The notes beneath the pieces were generated by a model, which saw only the letters and a list, made by a program, of their open reading frames with translations, had not been told where the DNA came from and made no database searches. DNA of 64,000 nt, taken from positions 434,001 through 498,000 of the forward strand of contig NZ_CP060696.1 in assembly GCF_014467055.1 (NCBI RefSeq), given 5' to 3'. Positions 42,089 through 51,264 of this stretch are shown piece after piece (the first letter of the stretch is position 1; every line of letters starts with the position of its first letter). Both the position numbers and the translations under genes were made by a program. The stretch comes from Caproicibacterium amylolyticum. Its GTDB lineage: Bacteria > Bacillota > Clostridia > Oscillospirales > Acutalibacteraceae.

Positions 42089-43495
42089 TTAAAAAGTGAA
42101 ATTAAAATAGCGCACCGCATTGTTAAAAGAAATATCCTGCACGATTTTACCGAGTGCTTCTTGGTCGTTTGGATACTCGCCATTTTCCACCCATGTGCCA
42201 AGCAGATTGCAGAGAATCCGGCGGAAATACGCATGCCGTGTGTAGGACAAAAAGCTGCGGGAGTCGGTGAGCATACCAATAAAGTTGCCCAGAACGGACA
42301 AACTGGCAAGACTAGTTAGCTGCGCGGTCATGCCGGATTTCGTATCGTTGAACCACCAGGCCGCGCCATGCTGCAGTTTGCCCGCCGCGGCAGTTCCCTG
42401 AAAGCATCCGATAACCGTATCCAGCATGGCATTATCCGCGGGATTTAAAGAGTACAGTACGGTTTTCGGGAGTTCATCAGTCTGATTCAAATCGTTCAGG
42501 AAGTTTACAATGCTTTCCGCACTGCTGTGTGTAGAAATACAGTCAAAACCAGTGTCTGCCCCCAGCGATTGGTACATGGCAGTGTTGGTGTTGCGCACAG
42601 CACCGTAATGAATCTGCATGACCCATCCGCGTTTCGCGTATTCTCTGCCGAGGAACCGCAGAACCGCATATTTATACTGGTCAGCTTCTTTTGCAGAAAG
42701 TGCGCTGCCCTCCATTTTTTTTGTAAAGATCTGGGCGATTTGTGTATCCTGAGCCGGTTCGTACATGATGTAGTCCATGCCGTGGTCAGAAGCCCGGCAT
42801 CCCATGGCTGTAAAGAAATCCAGCCGCTTTGCGAGTGCGGACAGCACATCGCGGAAGGTGCGAATCTGTATATCGCTGACTTTTTCAAGTGTTGAAACAT
42901 ATTGTGCAAACTCTGGTTTTTCGATATTCATGATTTTATCTGAGCGCCATGTTGGAATCACTTTGACAAGGCAGGTGCTGTCGTCCTCAATTTGTTTGTG
43001 CCATTCCAGCGTGTCTACCGGATCATCAGTTGTGGCAATCAGCTTTACATTTGATTGCTCAATAATTCCGCGGACGCGCATTTGAGGTGATTTCAGTTTT
43101 TCGTTGCATAGGTTCCAAACTTCTTCGGCGGTGCTGCCGTTTAGCACACCGCTGTAACCGAAATATTTTCTCAGTTCCAGATGCGTCCAGTGGTAAAGTG
43201 GATTCCCAATCGCTTTTGGCAGTGCTTCGGCAAACATCTGGAATTTTTCACGGTCGCTGCCGGCACCTGTGATGTATTTTTCGTCAATGCCGTTGGAACG
43301 GATCAGGCGCCATTTGTAGTGGTCACCGCCCAGCCATACCTGCGTAATGTTATCAAACTGACGGTTTTCGGCAATTTCGCGCGGGTCAATGTGGCAGTGA
43401 TAGTCCACAATCGGCATTTTTGTGGCGTAGTCATGATACAGTATCTTAGCAGTTGAGTTTGACAGTAAAAAATCGTTATCCATAAAATCTTTCAT
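42089..43495 (-). CDS. uxaC: Glucuronate/galacturonate isomerase
   Basis: This 468-residue enzyme is a full-length uronate isomerase. It starts MKDFMDNDFLLSNSTAKILY and contains the metal motif VDYHCHIDPREIA, the GGDHYKWRLIRSNGI segment and a late HSSAESIVNFLND. It converts D-galacturonate to D-tagaturonate (and D-glucuronate to D-fructuronate) in the cytoplasm. The ATG at 43495 is chosen because AAAGGG lies at a proper distance; the upstream ATG is too close. It follows the LacI regulator on the same strand by 78 bases and should share its operator at 44589-44602. Downstream is the truncated permease stub. Confidence 0.95.
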   Translation of the reverse strand: MKDFMDNDFLLSNSTAKILYHDYATKMPIVDYHCHIDPREIAENRQFDNITQVWLGGDHYKWRLIRSNGIDEKYITGAGSDREKFQMFAEALPKAIGNPLYHWTHLELRKYFGYSGVLNGSTAEEVWNLCNEKLKSPQMRVRGIIEQSNVKLIATTDDPVDTLEWHKQIEDDSTCLVKVIPTWRSDKIMNIEKPEFAQYVSTLEKVSDIQIRTFRDVLSALAKRLDFFTAMGCRASDHGMDYIMYEPAQDTQIAQIFTKKMEGSALSAKEADQYKYAVLRFLGREYAKRGWVMQIHYGAVRNTNTAMYQSLGADTGFDCISTHSSAESIVNFLNDLNQTDELPKTVLYSLNPADNAMLDTVIGCFQGTAAAGKLQHGAAWWFNDTKSGMTAQLTSLASLSVLGNFIGMLTDSRSFLSYTRHAYFRRILCNLLGTWVENGEYPNDQEALGKIVQDISFNNAVRYFNFTF

Positions 43496-43573
43496 AATGT
43501 GCATCCCTTTATCATACGATTTTGGTTGCCATGCAGCAGGGGCTGCAAAAAATCTGACCGTGTTTTAAACGAG

Positions 43574-44572
43574 TCAGACATTTGAAGCTGCTGCATGAAA
43601 GGTATCCCGTTCAATTAATTTTGCAGAAAGTATGATTTTTTGAGGTGTTTCTTTTCCGTTCAAAATATCCACGAGCATTTTTACGGCGGTTGGGCATAAG
43701 GTGTCCAGCATATTATCTACACTGGTCAGAGCAGGAGAAGCGCACTGCGCCAAAATAGAATTGTTGAACCCAATGACCGGCATGGAAAGACCTGCACTTT
43801 GCAGCGCTTTCAGTGCGCCGACCGCCAATAAATCTTCGGAAGCCAAGACAGCCGAAAAGACGGTGTGCTTTTGCAGCAGGGCAGATACCTCCTGCGTAAT
43901 CTGCGGCAGTGCTTTTGGAACTTTTAACACAAGTTGATTTCGCAGTGGAAGGCCGCATCGGCGCAGTCCCTCTTTGTATCCGGCAAGTTTCGCGCTGCCG
44001 CTGAAAGTAAGCACATCATATAGATAGAGAATATCATTACAACCTTGTCGGTGCAGAAGCTGCACATTGCGGCTGACCGCTGCCCGTTCATCGCACAGCA
44101 CACAGTAGGTGTTCGGAAGGTCTGCCGCCCCGTTAATAATGATAATGGGCACTTGTTTAGCGGCGCTTTCAATGTGGGAATTGTCTGAGTTCTCTTTAAA
44201 GGCTGAACCGATTAAAATAATAGCGTCTACCCTTCGGTTCAGCAGGATATCCAAATATTTCTTTTTATCGGCCAGTTCGTTGCCGGTACAGCAGAGCAGT
44301 GCACCGAATCCGTTTTTGCGGAGCAGCTCTTCCACCAGTGAAACAGCTTTTGCGTAGTAGGTGTCAGAAACATCTGTGCACAGAATGCCGATGACCTTCA
44401 TGGAGTTCAGCCCCAGCCCACGTGCAAAGACGTTGGGGGTGTAATCCTCCTGCTGCATGACCGCAAGGACTTTTTTGCGCGTTTTTTCACTGACCTTTTG
44501 GCCGCCGTTTAAAACGCGGGAAACAGTCGCAATGGATACACCGCTTTGTTTGGCAATGTCGTAAATATTCAA
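43574..44572 (-). CDS. LacI-family regulator of hexuronate genes
   Basis: This 332-residue protein has the LacI helix-turn-helix NIYDIAKQSGVSIATVSRVL, followed by a sensor domain with IIINGAADLPNTY and PVIGFNNSILAQC. The start is a TTG at 44572, six bases after GAGGTGG; the upstream open frame is not part of the family. It lies between uxaC and the divergent uxaB-uxaA-aldolase operon. Two identical palindromes, one on each promoter, make it the likely uronate-responsive repressor of both. Confidence 0.91.
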   Translation of the reverse strand: MNIYDIAKQSGVSIATVSRVLNGGQKVSEKTRKKVLAVMQQEDYTPNVFARGLGLNSMKVIGILCTDVSDTYYAKAVSLVEELLRKNGFGALLCCTGNELADKKKYLDILLNRRVDAIILIGSAFKENSDNSHIESAAKQVPIIIINGAADLPNTYCVLCDERAAVSRNVQLLHRQGCNDILYLYDVLTFSGSAKLAGYKEGLRRCGLPLRNQLVLKVPKALPQITQEVSALLQKHTVFSAVLASEDLLAVGALKALQSAGLSMPVIGFNNSILAQCASPALTSVDNMLDTLCPTAVKMLVDILNGKETPQKIILSAKLIERDTFHAAASNV

Positions 44573-44588
44573 TGGAGCCACCTCAATT

Positions 44589-44602
44589 TGTAAGCACTTA
44601 CA
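44589..44602. promoter_or_regulatory. Operator copy 1 for the uxa regulator
   Basis: TGTAAGCACTTACA is a perfect 14-base palindrome about 17 bases upstream of the LacI-family start. It should allow autorepression and control of uxaC. Confidence 0.8.
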
Positions 44603-44729
44603 CATATTATACTTTATCAATTCCAGAATAGCAAGATTCCATGAAAATATTTTCCAAGAAAAATAGAAGCGGGAAAAATGGAAATGGAATAATGCTTGAA
44701 AAATCAAGAATTCATTTCGATGTTTTGTA

Positions 44730-44757
44730 TTGACATTTCAAAATTGAATGGTAGAAT
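44730..44757 (+). promoter_or_regulatory. Promoter of uxaB operon
   Basis: TTGACA (44730-44735) and TAGAAT (44752-44757) are 16 bases apart. The second operator copy starts seven bases downstream, over the expected transcription start. Confidence 0.75.
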
Positions 44758-44763
44758 AGCAAA

Positions 44764-44777
44764 TGTAAGCACTTACA
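44764..44777. promoter_or_regulatory. Operator copy 2 for the uxa regulator
   Basis: TGTAAGCACTTACA, identical to the copy at 44589-44602, lies between the uxaB promoter and its ribosome site. Confidence 0.82.
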
Positions 44778-44797
44778 AAATTACAAGGAGCAAGGCC

Positions 44798-46264
44798 ATG
44801 AAAAAAATCAATGAACTTTACAGCCGCAAACCGCGGGAAATCAAAGTGGTACAGTTCGGCGAAGGCAATTTTTTGCGGGGTTTTGTCGATTACATGATAG
44901 ACGTGGCAAATGAAAAGGGCGTTTTTAACGGAGACGTTGCCATTGTAAAACCGATTCCGTTTGGCAGTCTGGAGCGTTTTGCTGCGCAGGATAATCTGTA
45001 CACCATTTCTCTGCGCGGGCGGGTGGACGGCGAACCGTATGTGGAAAACCGTGTTGTTACCTGCGTGCAGAAAGCGCTGGATACTTATGGGGATTACGAC
45101 GCATACATGGCGCTGGCCCGGTTGGATTCTCTCCAATTTGTGGTGTCGAACACAACAGAAGCCGGCATTGTATATGATGAAAGCGACCAGTTTGCACTGA
45201 CACCGCCGAATACCTATCCCGGCAAGCTGACAAAATTTTTGTATGAACGTTTCACAGCTTTCAACGGTGCCGCCGACAAAGGACTGATTTTGCTGCCGGT
45301 GGAACTGATTGAGGACAACGGCGGCCACTTGAAGGAATGTGTACTCAAATACATTGACCAGTGGAAACTGGGGGATGCGTTTAAAGCATGGATCTGTGAA
45401 CATAACATTTTCTGCAGCACACTGGTGGACCGCATTATTACAGGTTACCCCAGAGCGGAAGCAGCACAAATCTGTGAAAAGCTTGGCTATGAAGATGAAC
45501 TTCTGGACACAGGCGAGCCTTTTGCACTGTGGGTCATTGAAAGCCAGCAGGATATTTCCGGTAGGTTCCCACCGGATAAAGCGGGCATGCACATTGTGTT
45601 TACCAAGAACCAGAAGCCGTACCGCGAGCGGAAAGTGCGTATTTTAAACGGCGCCCACACTTCTTCTGTGCTGGCAGGCTATTTGATGGGAAAAAATATT
45701 GTGCGGGAGTGCATGCATGATCCGCTGATTCGCAAGATGATGGATAAAATCGTATTTGAAGAAATTGTTCCGACTGTAAAGCTGCCCCAGCCGGAGGCGG
45801 TCGATTTTGCAAAAGCGGTTTATGAGCGTTTTGACAACCCATTTGTCGACCATTCTCTGCTTGCAATTTCGCTGAACTCTGTTTCCAAGTGGCGTGCCAG
45901 AATCCTGCCGACTTTCCGGGATAATTACGCCAAAAATCAGAAACCGCCGAAGTACCTGACTTTCTCCTTTGCCGCACTCATGGCGTTTTATACTTCTGAT
46001 AGACTGGAAAACGGCGTACTGCTGGGGAACCGCGGCGGTGAAACTTATGAAATCAAGGATGACCGGAAGGTACTTGCTTTCTTTGCGGAAAACAGCAAAA
46101 GTATGACTGCAGGGGAACTTGTAAAAGCTTTTGCTTCAAACACTGATTTTTGGGGTGAGGATTTGACAAGCTATGATTCATTCGTCAGCATGGCTGCCGC
46201 TGACCTGGAAGACATCCGTGCAAATGGAATGACGGCCGCGGTGGAAGCACTTGTAAAGGACTGA
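44798..46264 (+). CDS. uxaB: Tagaturonate reductase (altronate oxidoreductase)
   Basis: This 488-residue enzyme of the mannitol dehydrogenase family begins KKINELYSRKPREIKVVQFG, with the NAD-binding GEGNFLRGFVDYMID, and later has ILPVELIEDNGGHL-type and KVRILNGAHTSSVLAGYL motifs around the active site. It reduces D-tagaturonate to D-altronate with NADH. The ATG at 44798 follows CAAGGAG, and the open frame upstream overlaps the promoter and operator so it is excluded. It begins an operon with uxaA and the aldolase. Confidence 0.94.
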   Translation: MKKINELYSRKPREIKVVQFGEGNFLRGFVDYMIDVANEKGVFNGDVAIVKPIPFGSLERFAAQDNLYTISLRGRVDGEPYVENRVVTCVQKALDTYGDYDAYMALARLDSLQFVVSNTTEAGIVYDESDQFALTPPNTYPGKLTKFLYERFTAFNGAADKGLILLPVELIEDNGGHLKECVLKYIDQWKLGDAFKAWICEHNIFCSTLVDRIITGYPRAEAAQICEKLGYEDELLDTGEPFALWVIESQQDISGRFPPDKAGMHIVFTKNQKPYRERKVRILNGAHTSSVLAGYLMGKNIVRECMHDPLIRKMMDKIVFEEIVPTVKLPQPEAVDFAKAVYERFDNPFVDHSLLAISLNSVSKWRARILPTFRDNYAKNQKPPKYLTFSFAALMAFYTSDRLENGVLLGNRGGETYEIKDDRKVLAFFAENSKSMTAGELVKAFASNTDFWGEDLTSYDSFVSMAAADLEDIRANGMTAAVEALVKD

Positions 46265-46268
46265 ACCT

Positions 46269-47753
46269 ATGGAGAAAATTTTAAAAATCAATCCGCGGGA
46301 CAATGTTGCAGTTGCGCTGCAGGATCTGCCTGCAGGCAGCAGCGTGCAGGCGGACGGGCAGACGATTTTTGTGAAAACAAAGGTTGCTGCCGGCCACAAG
46401 CTTGCTCTGCAGCCGATTGCGCGGGGTGACTGCATTGTGAAATACGGCTATCCCATCGGTATAGCAGCGTGCAGCATTGCACAGGGAGACTGGGTACATA
46501 CACATAACGTGCAGACACGCTTGGGCGATTTGTTGGAGTACGCTTATGCACCGGACTTTGAGCAGCCAAAGCCGGAACCCCCGAAAACTTTTCTGGGGTA
46601 TCGCCGCAAAAATGGAAAGGTGGGCATACGCAACGAGGTCTGGATTATTCCAACGGTCGGCTGTGTGAATGCAGTTGCAAAGCAAATCGAAAAGGAGTCC
46701 CAGAAATTTTTAACACCGACTCTGGACGGTATCTATTGCTACAACCATCCGTACGGCTGCTCACAGCTTTCACAGGATAAACTGAATACAGAATCGGTGC
46801 TTGCCGGATTGGTCAATCATCCGAATGCCGGTGCGGTTCTGGTGCTTGGGCTGGGCTGCGAAAACAGCAACGTTGAAGAACTGAAAAAAGCTTTGGGTAC
46901 ATATGACCCGGACCGTGTGAAGTTTTTAGTTTGTCAGGAACACGAGAGCGAGGTGGAAGACGCTGTTCAAGTGATGCAGAAACTTTGCACATATGCGGCG
47001 CAGTTTCGGCGGGAACCATGCAGCGCGGATCAGCTTGTAGTCGGCCTGAAGTGCGGCGGCTCCGATGGCTTTTCAGGCATTACAGCCAATCCGTTGGTGG
47101 GCGCTTTTTCAGACAGGCTGATTGCACAGGGCGGCACTGCAGTTTTGACCGAAGTTCCGGAAATGTTTGGTGCGGAAACCATTTTAATGAACCGGTGCAG
47201 CAGCAAAGCGGTTTTCTGCAAAACCGTGGATTTAATCAATGACTTTAAAAAATACTTTATGCGGTACCATCAGAAAATTGATTCCAATCCTTCGCCCGGC
47301 AACAAGGCGGGAGGCATCACGACACTGGAGGAAAAGTCGCTGGGCTGTGTGCAGAAAGGCGGTACCGCGCCGGTGAATGATGTGCTGGCCTATGGCCATC
47401 CGGTGTGCCAAAAAGGACTGAATTTGCTGCAGGGGCCGGGAAACGATTTGGTTGCGGCTGCGGCACTGGCAGTATCCGGTGCACATCTGGTGCTTTTTAC
47501 CACAGGACGCGGAACCCCCTTTGGGTGTCCGGTACCAACAGTGAAAATTTCCAGCAACTCCTCACTTGCCCGCAGAAAAACAGGGTGGATCGATTTTAAT
47601 GCCGGCACATTGCTTGCCGGAGAACCCTTGCCGCAGCTTTCTGAAAAGCTGTTTGATTTTGTTCTGGAGGTTGCCTCTGGGACGCGGCAGGCCAAATCAG
47701 AAGCGTTTGATAAAAGCGCTTTAGCAATTTTTAAAGACGGCGTTACGCTGTAA
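46269..47753 (+). CDS. uxaA: Altronate dehydratase
   Basis: This 494-residue protein joins the N-terminal SAF domain (DNVAVALQDLPAGSSVQADG, then GDWVHTHNV) with the large catalytic domain of altronate/galactarate dehydratases (GYRRKNGKVGIRNEVWIIPT, LGLGCENSN, GLKCGGSDGFSGI). It turns D-altronate into 2-keto-3-deoxygluconate, usually with an iron cofactor. It starts four bases after the uxaB stop, so translation is probably coupled. Full length suggests a functional enzyme. Confidence 0.95.
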   Translation: MEKILKINPRDNVAVALQDLPAGSSVQADGQTIFVKTKVAAGHKLALQPIARGDCIVKYGYPIGIAACSIAQGDWVHTHNVQTRLGDLLEYAYAPDFEQPKPEPPKTFLGYRRKNGKVGIRNEVWIIPTVGCVNAVAKQIEKESQKFLTPTLDGIYCYNHPYGCSQLSQDKLNTESVLAGLVNHPNAGAVLVLGLGCENSNVEELKKALGTYDPDRVKFLVCQEHESEVEDAVQVMQKLCTYAAQFRREPCSADQLVVGLKCGGSDGFSGITANPLVGAFSDRLIAQGGTAVLTEVPEMFGAETILMNRCSSKAVFCKTVDLINDFKKYFMRYHQKIDSNPSPGNKAGGITTLEEKSLGCVQKGGTAPVNDVLAYGHPVCQKGLNLLQGPGNDLVAAAALAVSGAHLVLFTTGRGTPFGCPVPTVKISSNSSLARRKTGWIDFNAGTLLAGEPLPQLSEKLFDFVLEVASGTRQAKSEAFDKSALAIFKDGVTL

Positions 47754-47786
47754 GTACAGCAAATTGGATTTTGGAGGATCTTGCAC

Positions 47787-48434
47787 ATGAGCAGTATGAC
47801 AGTTATAAAGGAGATACGCGAAGCGGGTGTAGTTGCGGTTATCCGCGCTGACACAAAAGAAAAAGGTAAAAAGCTGATTGATGCAGTTTTAAAGGGCGGC
47901 ATCCGAGTCATTGAGATTACTATGACTGTACCGGGGTCCATTGAACTAATTCGGGACATTGCTGAAACTTACAAAGGCAAAGCTGTGATTGGCGCGGGAA
48001 CTGTACTGGACCCGGAAACAGCCCGTGTGTGTATTTTAGCAGGAGCAGAATTTATTGTCAGTCCGGCACTCAATGTAGAAACAATTAAGCTGTGCAACCG
48101 CTATGACATTCCCGCAATTCCGGGGGTTATGACTGTCAGCGAAGCGGTTGAGGCACTTACTTACGGCGCAAAGGTCATTAAAATTTTTCCGGCGGGACTG
48201 TATGGCCCTGCAGTAATTAAATCTTTCAAAGGCCCTTTGCCGCAGGCTTCGTTTATGCCGACCGGCGGCGTGACCATTGAAAATGCAAAAGAATGGATTC
48301 AGGCGGGTGCTGTTGCCATTGGAACGGGCAGTGACCTGACGCGGGGAGCACAGACCGGAAATTACGCGCTTGTGAAAGAAACAGCGGCACGGTTTGTTCA
48401 GGAAGTGGCGCTGGCGCGTAATACACAGCAGTAA
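47787..48434 (+). CDS. KDPG/KHG aldolase
   Basis: This 215-residue class I aldolase has catalytic E43 in VIEITMTVPG and the Schiff-base lysine K132 in KVIKIFPAGLYGP, with R20 in VAVIRAD for substrate binding and a late PTGGV phosphate loop. It splits 2-keto-3-deoxy-6-phosphogluconate into pyruvate and glyceraldehyde 3-phosphate, ending the uronate route. The ATG at 47787 follows GGAGG by 9 bases. The kinase that would phosphorylate the dehydratase product is not in this window. Confidence 0.93.
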   Translation: MSSMTVIKEIREAGVVAVIRADTKEKGKKLIDAVLKGGIRVIEITMTVPGSIELIRDIAETYKGKAVIGAGTVLDPETARVCILAGAEFIVSPALNVETIKLCNRYDIPAIPGVMTVSEAVEALTYGAKVIKIFPAGLYGPAVIKSFKGPLPQASFMPTGGVTIENAKEWIQAGAVAIGTGSDLTRGAQTGNYALVKETAARFVQEVALARNTQQ

Positions 48435-48452
48435 AGCAGTTTTTAATTGAGA

Positions 48453-48495
48453 AGGGAGCCGGACACAGGTATATGCAGTGTCCGGCTCCCTTTTT
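48453..48495 (+). terminator. Terminator of the uxaB operon
   Basis: GGGAGCCGGACAC pairs with GTGTCCGGCTCCC around a short loop, followed by a five-T run. Confidence 0.94.
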
Positions 48496-48732
48496 GACGT
48501 TAGAAATAATTAAAAACAATGAAAAACGACTTAAAACATTTAACATATAAATAAATATAAATGAAATATAACAAAAAATGATACGAAAACATAAACGGGA
48601 GGGTTTCGATAATGGTTTAATAATGGTAAAATGATATATGGCAGAAACTGTGATGATTGAATAGAGTTTTGACTTCATGCGGAGTATTCGGCGTACTTTG
48701 CGTTGGTTTCTGTGAGCGGAAAGGAAAGCAGA

Positions 48733-49491
48733 ATGTACAAACTGATTATCGTGGATGACGAAAAGAAAATTTTAGAGGGCATTGCCAACATCTTTCCATG
48801 GAACAGCATCGGATTTGAAGTTGAAGCTGTTTTTACAAATGGCAGGCAGGCGCTGAACTACTTGGCAACGCATCCGGTCAATGTTGTAATGACCGATATC
48901 CGTATGCCGGAAATGAACGGCTTGGAAATGATTAGGGAGCTGGAAAAAAATGAACATCTAAAAATCATTTTGTTCAGCAGCTTTCAAAACTATGAGTATT
49001 TTCGCTCGGCAATCAAGTACAGGGTTACAGATTACCTGCTGAAACCGATTAAGTATGATGAGCTGCTGAACTGTTTTATGGATGTTCGAAAAACACTGGA
49101 TAGTGAAAAAAACACGGAAACAGTGGAAGAACCGCCAAAAGGGTATTATGACAAAGTAGTGACGACTGTAAAGAAATATGTTGTGGAGAATTACCAGAAC
49201 GCGTCTTTGGAAAAAGCATCCATACTGGTAAGCCTGAGCAGCAGCTATCTTTCTAAAATTTTCAAGGAACATGCGGGTGTCGGTTTTGCGGAATTCCTTA
49301 TGAAAGTACGCATGGAAAAGGCGCGGGAGTTTTTGGGGGACATTCACTATAAAAGCTACGAAATTGCAAATCGTGTGGGTTACGACAATCCTAAAAATTT
49401 TTCAAGGGCTTTTCGCAGTTTTTATAATATGAGCCCGACAGAGTATCGAAATCAAAAAACCAGGGAAGTGCAGAACGGTGAAAATCAATAA
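48733..49491 (+). CDS. Short response regulator with AraC DNA-binding domain
   Basis: This 252-residue regulator has a receiver domain with the VDDE pocket, phospho-acceptor D55 in VVMTDIRMP and YLLKPIKY, linked almost directly to an AraC-type domain (ASLEKASILVSLSSSYLSKI and SYEIANRVGYDNPKNFSRAF). It lacks the 250-residue middle region present in the two other response regulators here. The ATG at 48733 follows AAAGGAAAG. Its end overlaps the kinase gene by 14 bases. It should control the binding-protein and permease genes downstream. Confidence 0.93.
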   Translation: MYKLIIVDDEKKILEGIANIFPWNSIGFEVEAVFTNGRQALNYLATHPVNVVMTDIRMPEMNGLEMIRELEKNEHLKIILFSSFQNYEYFRSAIKYRVTDYLLKPIKYDELLNCFMDVRKTLDSEKNTETVEEPPKGYYDKVVTTVKKYVVENYQNASLEKASILVSLSSSYLSKIFKEHAGVGFAEFLMKVRMEKAREFLGDIHYKSYEIANRVGYDNPKNFSRAFRSFYNMSPTEYRNQKTREVQNGENQ

Positions 49492-51247
49492 ATTTTTTGT
49501 AAAGCGCTTTCGCACTTTCTTTTTGATTATGATGGTCCCCACGCTTGTTATTTTTTCAGTCTTTGTCGGCTTTATGGGGCAGGAGTTTAACAATACACTG
49601 ATTACACAGGGGCAGAATTCACTGAAAGGCATCCAAACAAACTTTGACCTTGTGGTCCGCAATGCAGTTTATCAGCAAAATCTGATGACCAGTGACAATA
49701 AAATGATGCTTTCCCTGAAAAAGCTGATTATCAGCGGCGGCAGCTATGATTACAGCGACGGTGTGTTTCTGGATGATTTGCAGACCGCTTTGCGGAGCGT
49801 TATTTATTCACATTCTTACATCGACTCCATTTACATTTATCTGGATGGATATGATGACTTTTTCACATCCACACAGACCGGCCTTGCAAAGCTTGCGGAT
49901 TACTATGACAAGGACTGGAATAAATATTATGTCAAAGACACCAATATGCATTCGCAGTGGATTGTAAAGCGAACGGTCAGCCAGTATTCCTATGAACCGG
50001 CACAGCCAGTGCTGACTGTGTTTCAGCGGATGTCCTCCACAAACGGTGTGATTGTGGTGAATATCAATGAAGAAAAACTGATTAATATTTTTAATTCAAT
50101 CGTAACTGATCCAGAGGAGTCGGCGTTTATCTTGGATGAAAATTACGCAATGATTTTGAGCAACCGGGGAAATGCAGGGCCTGCAGCACTCATCGGCACC
50201 GGATTTTTCAAAAAACAACAGGCAGCAGGAAAAACGGATTTCACAAAACTTTCCGGCCAGTGGATTATGGTCGGCAAGGAAAAGTACCTGCTGAGTTGTT
50301 CTAATTATCCGGAATCGCAGATTTATTTTGTAACGCTGATTTCCGGTAAATCACTGCTCAATCAGTACAAAGATTTTATTGCGAATTTTATCATTATTTT
50401 CGCGATTGACCTGGTGGTCGTTTTCCTGCTTACATACATAACAACGAAGCGGAATTTCAAGCAGATTGACTACATGATTGACGTGTTTGGCAGAGCAGAG
50501 CAGGGCTTGGTTACAGAATTTCCGAAAAAACGCAAACAGGATGAATATGATGTAATCATGAATAATGTTATTGGTCTGTTCTTAAAGACCACGCAAATGA
50601 ACAAAGTGCTTGTGGAGCGCCAGCACAGTTTGGAAGTGGCAGAACTGACTGCGCTGCAGCTGCAGATTAATCCGTATTTTCTGTTGAACACCCTGCAGAC
50701 AATGGATCTGGAAGCAACCAAAATGCTTGGCCCGTCCACGCTGAATGAAATCATTCAGAATTTATCGGATATCCTCAAGTATGCACTGGGGGACCCCTCA
50801 AAACCGGTCAGCCTCCGTGAAGAGCTGGCGTATTTGAAAGAGTACGTAAGCATACAGAAATACCGGTTCGGTGACAAATTCATTGTGTATTACGAGGTGG
50901 ACAATGAGCTTTTGGATTACCATGTGTTTCGGCTGATGCTGCAGCCGCTGCTGGAAAACAGTATTCTGCACGGTGTGCGTGCTCTGCAGGGTACTGGGTT
51001 TATTAAAATCAAAGTGATTCGGCGCGGAGCGTTCCTGTATATCCGAACCATTGATAATGGCGTTGGGCTTACGCACAGCGAGGTAGAAGCGCTTTACGCC
51101 CAAATTAATGATGCGAAGAGCAGAAGTATCGGACTGACAAATGTAAACCGGCGGCTGACACTGGAGTATGGAAATGAGTGTGGGTTACACATTCACAGCA
51201 AAAAGGATGTTGGCATGTGCATATCATTTACAGTTCCCCTGCAATAA
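49478..51247 (+). CDS. Sensor histidine kinase-like protein with Tyr at the phospho-acceptor site
   Basis: This 589-residue membrane protein has a first span at about residues 11-31, an extracellular Cache-like region, a second span near 300-325, a linker, and a His_kinase-type domain. The phospho-acceptor motif, normally INPHFLYNTL, reads INPYFLLNTL, so residue 400 is Tyr instead of His. The ATPase side looks intact: ENSILHGV, IDNGVGLT and SIGLTNVNRRL. GTG is the start, overlapping the response regulator. It may be a pseudokinase, may use another residue, or may act with a partner; a base error cannot be excluded. Confidence 0.88.
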   Translation: MKINKFFVKRFRTFFLIMMVPTLVIFSVFVGFMGQEFNNTLITQGQNSLKGIQTNFDLVVRNAVYQQNLMTSDNKMMLSLKKLIISGGSYDYSDGVFLDDLQTALRSVIYSHSYIDSIYIYLDGYDDFFTSTQTGLAKLADYYDKDWNKYYVKDTNMHSQWIVKRTVSQYSYEPAQPVLTVFQRMSSTNGVIVVNINEEKLINIFNSIVTDPEESAFILDENYAMILSNRGNAGPAALIGTGFFKKQQAAGKTDFTKLSGQWIMVGKEKYLLSCSNYPESQIYFVTLISGKSLLNQYKDFIANFIIIFAIDLVVVFLLTYITTKRNFKQIDYMIDVFGRAEQGLVTEFPKKRKQDEYDVIMNNVIGLFLKTTQMNKVLVERQHSLEVAELTALQLQINPYFLLNTLQTMDLEATKMLGPSTLNEIIQNLSDILKYALGDPSKPVSLREELAYLKEYVSIQKYRFGDKFIVYYEVDNELLDYHVFRLMLQPLLENSILHGVRALQGTGFIKIKVIRRGAFLYIRTIDNGVGLTHSEVEALYAQINDAKSRSIGLTNVNRRLTLEYGNECGLHIHSKKDVGMCISFTVPLQ

Positions 51248-51264
51248 AAACGGAGGTGAAAAAA

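Noticed and set aside
48520..48600. A/T-rich run with repeated AAAA and ATAAAT units, considered as a CRISPR or origin-like repeat.
   Set aside because: No repeat unit recurs with regular spacing and no DnaA-box cluster is seen; it is an A/T-rich promoter region.
49497..49513. GTAAAGCGCTTTC resembles a CcpA cre site.
   Set aside because: It lacks the TG...CA outer bases of the cre consensus and lies inside the kinase coding start (VKRFRT).
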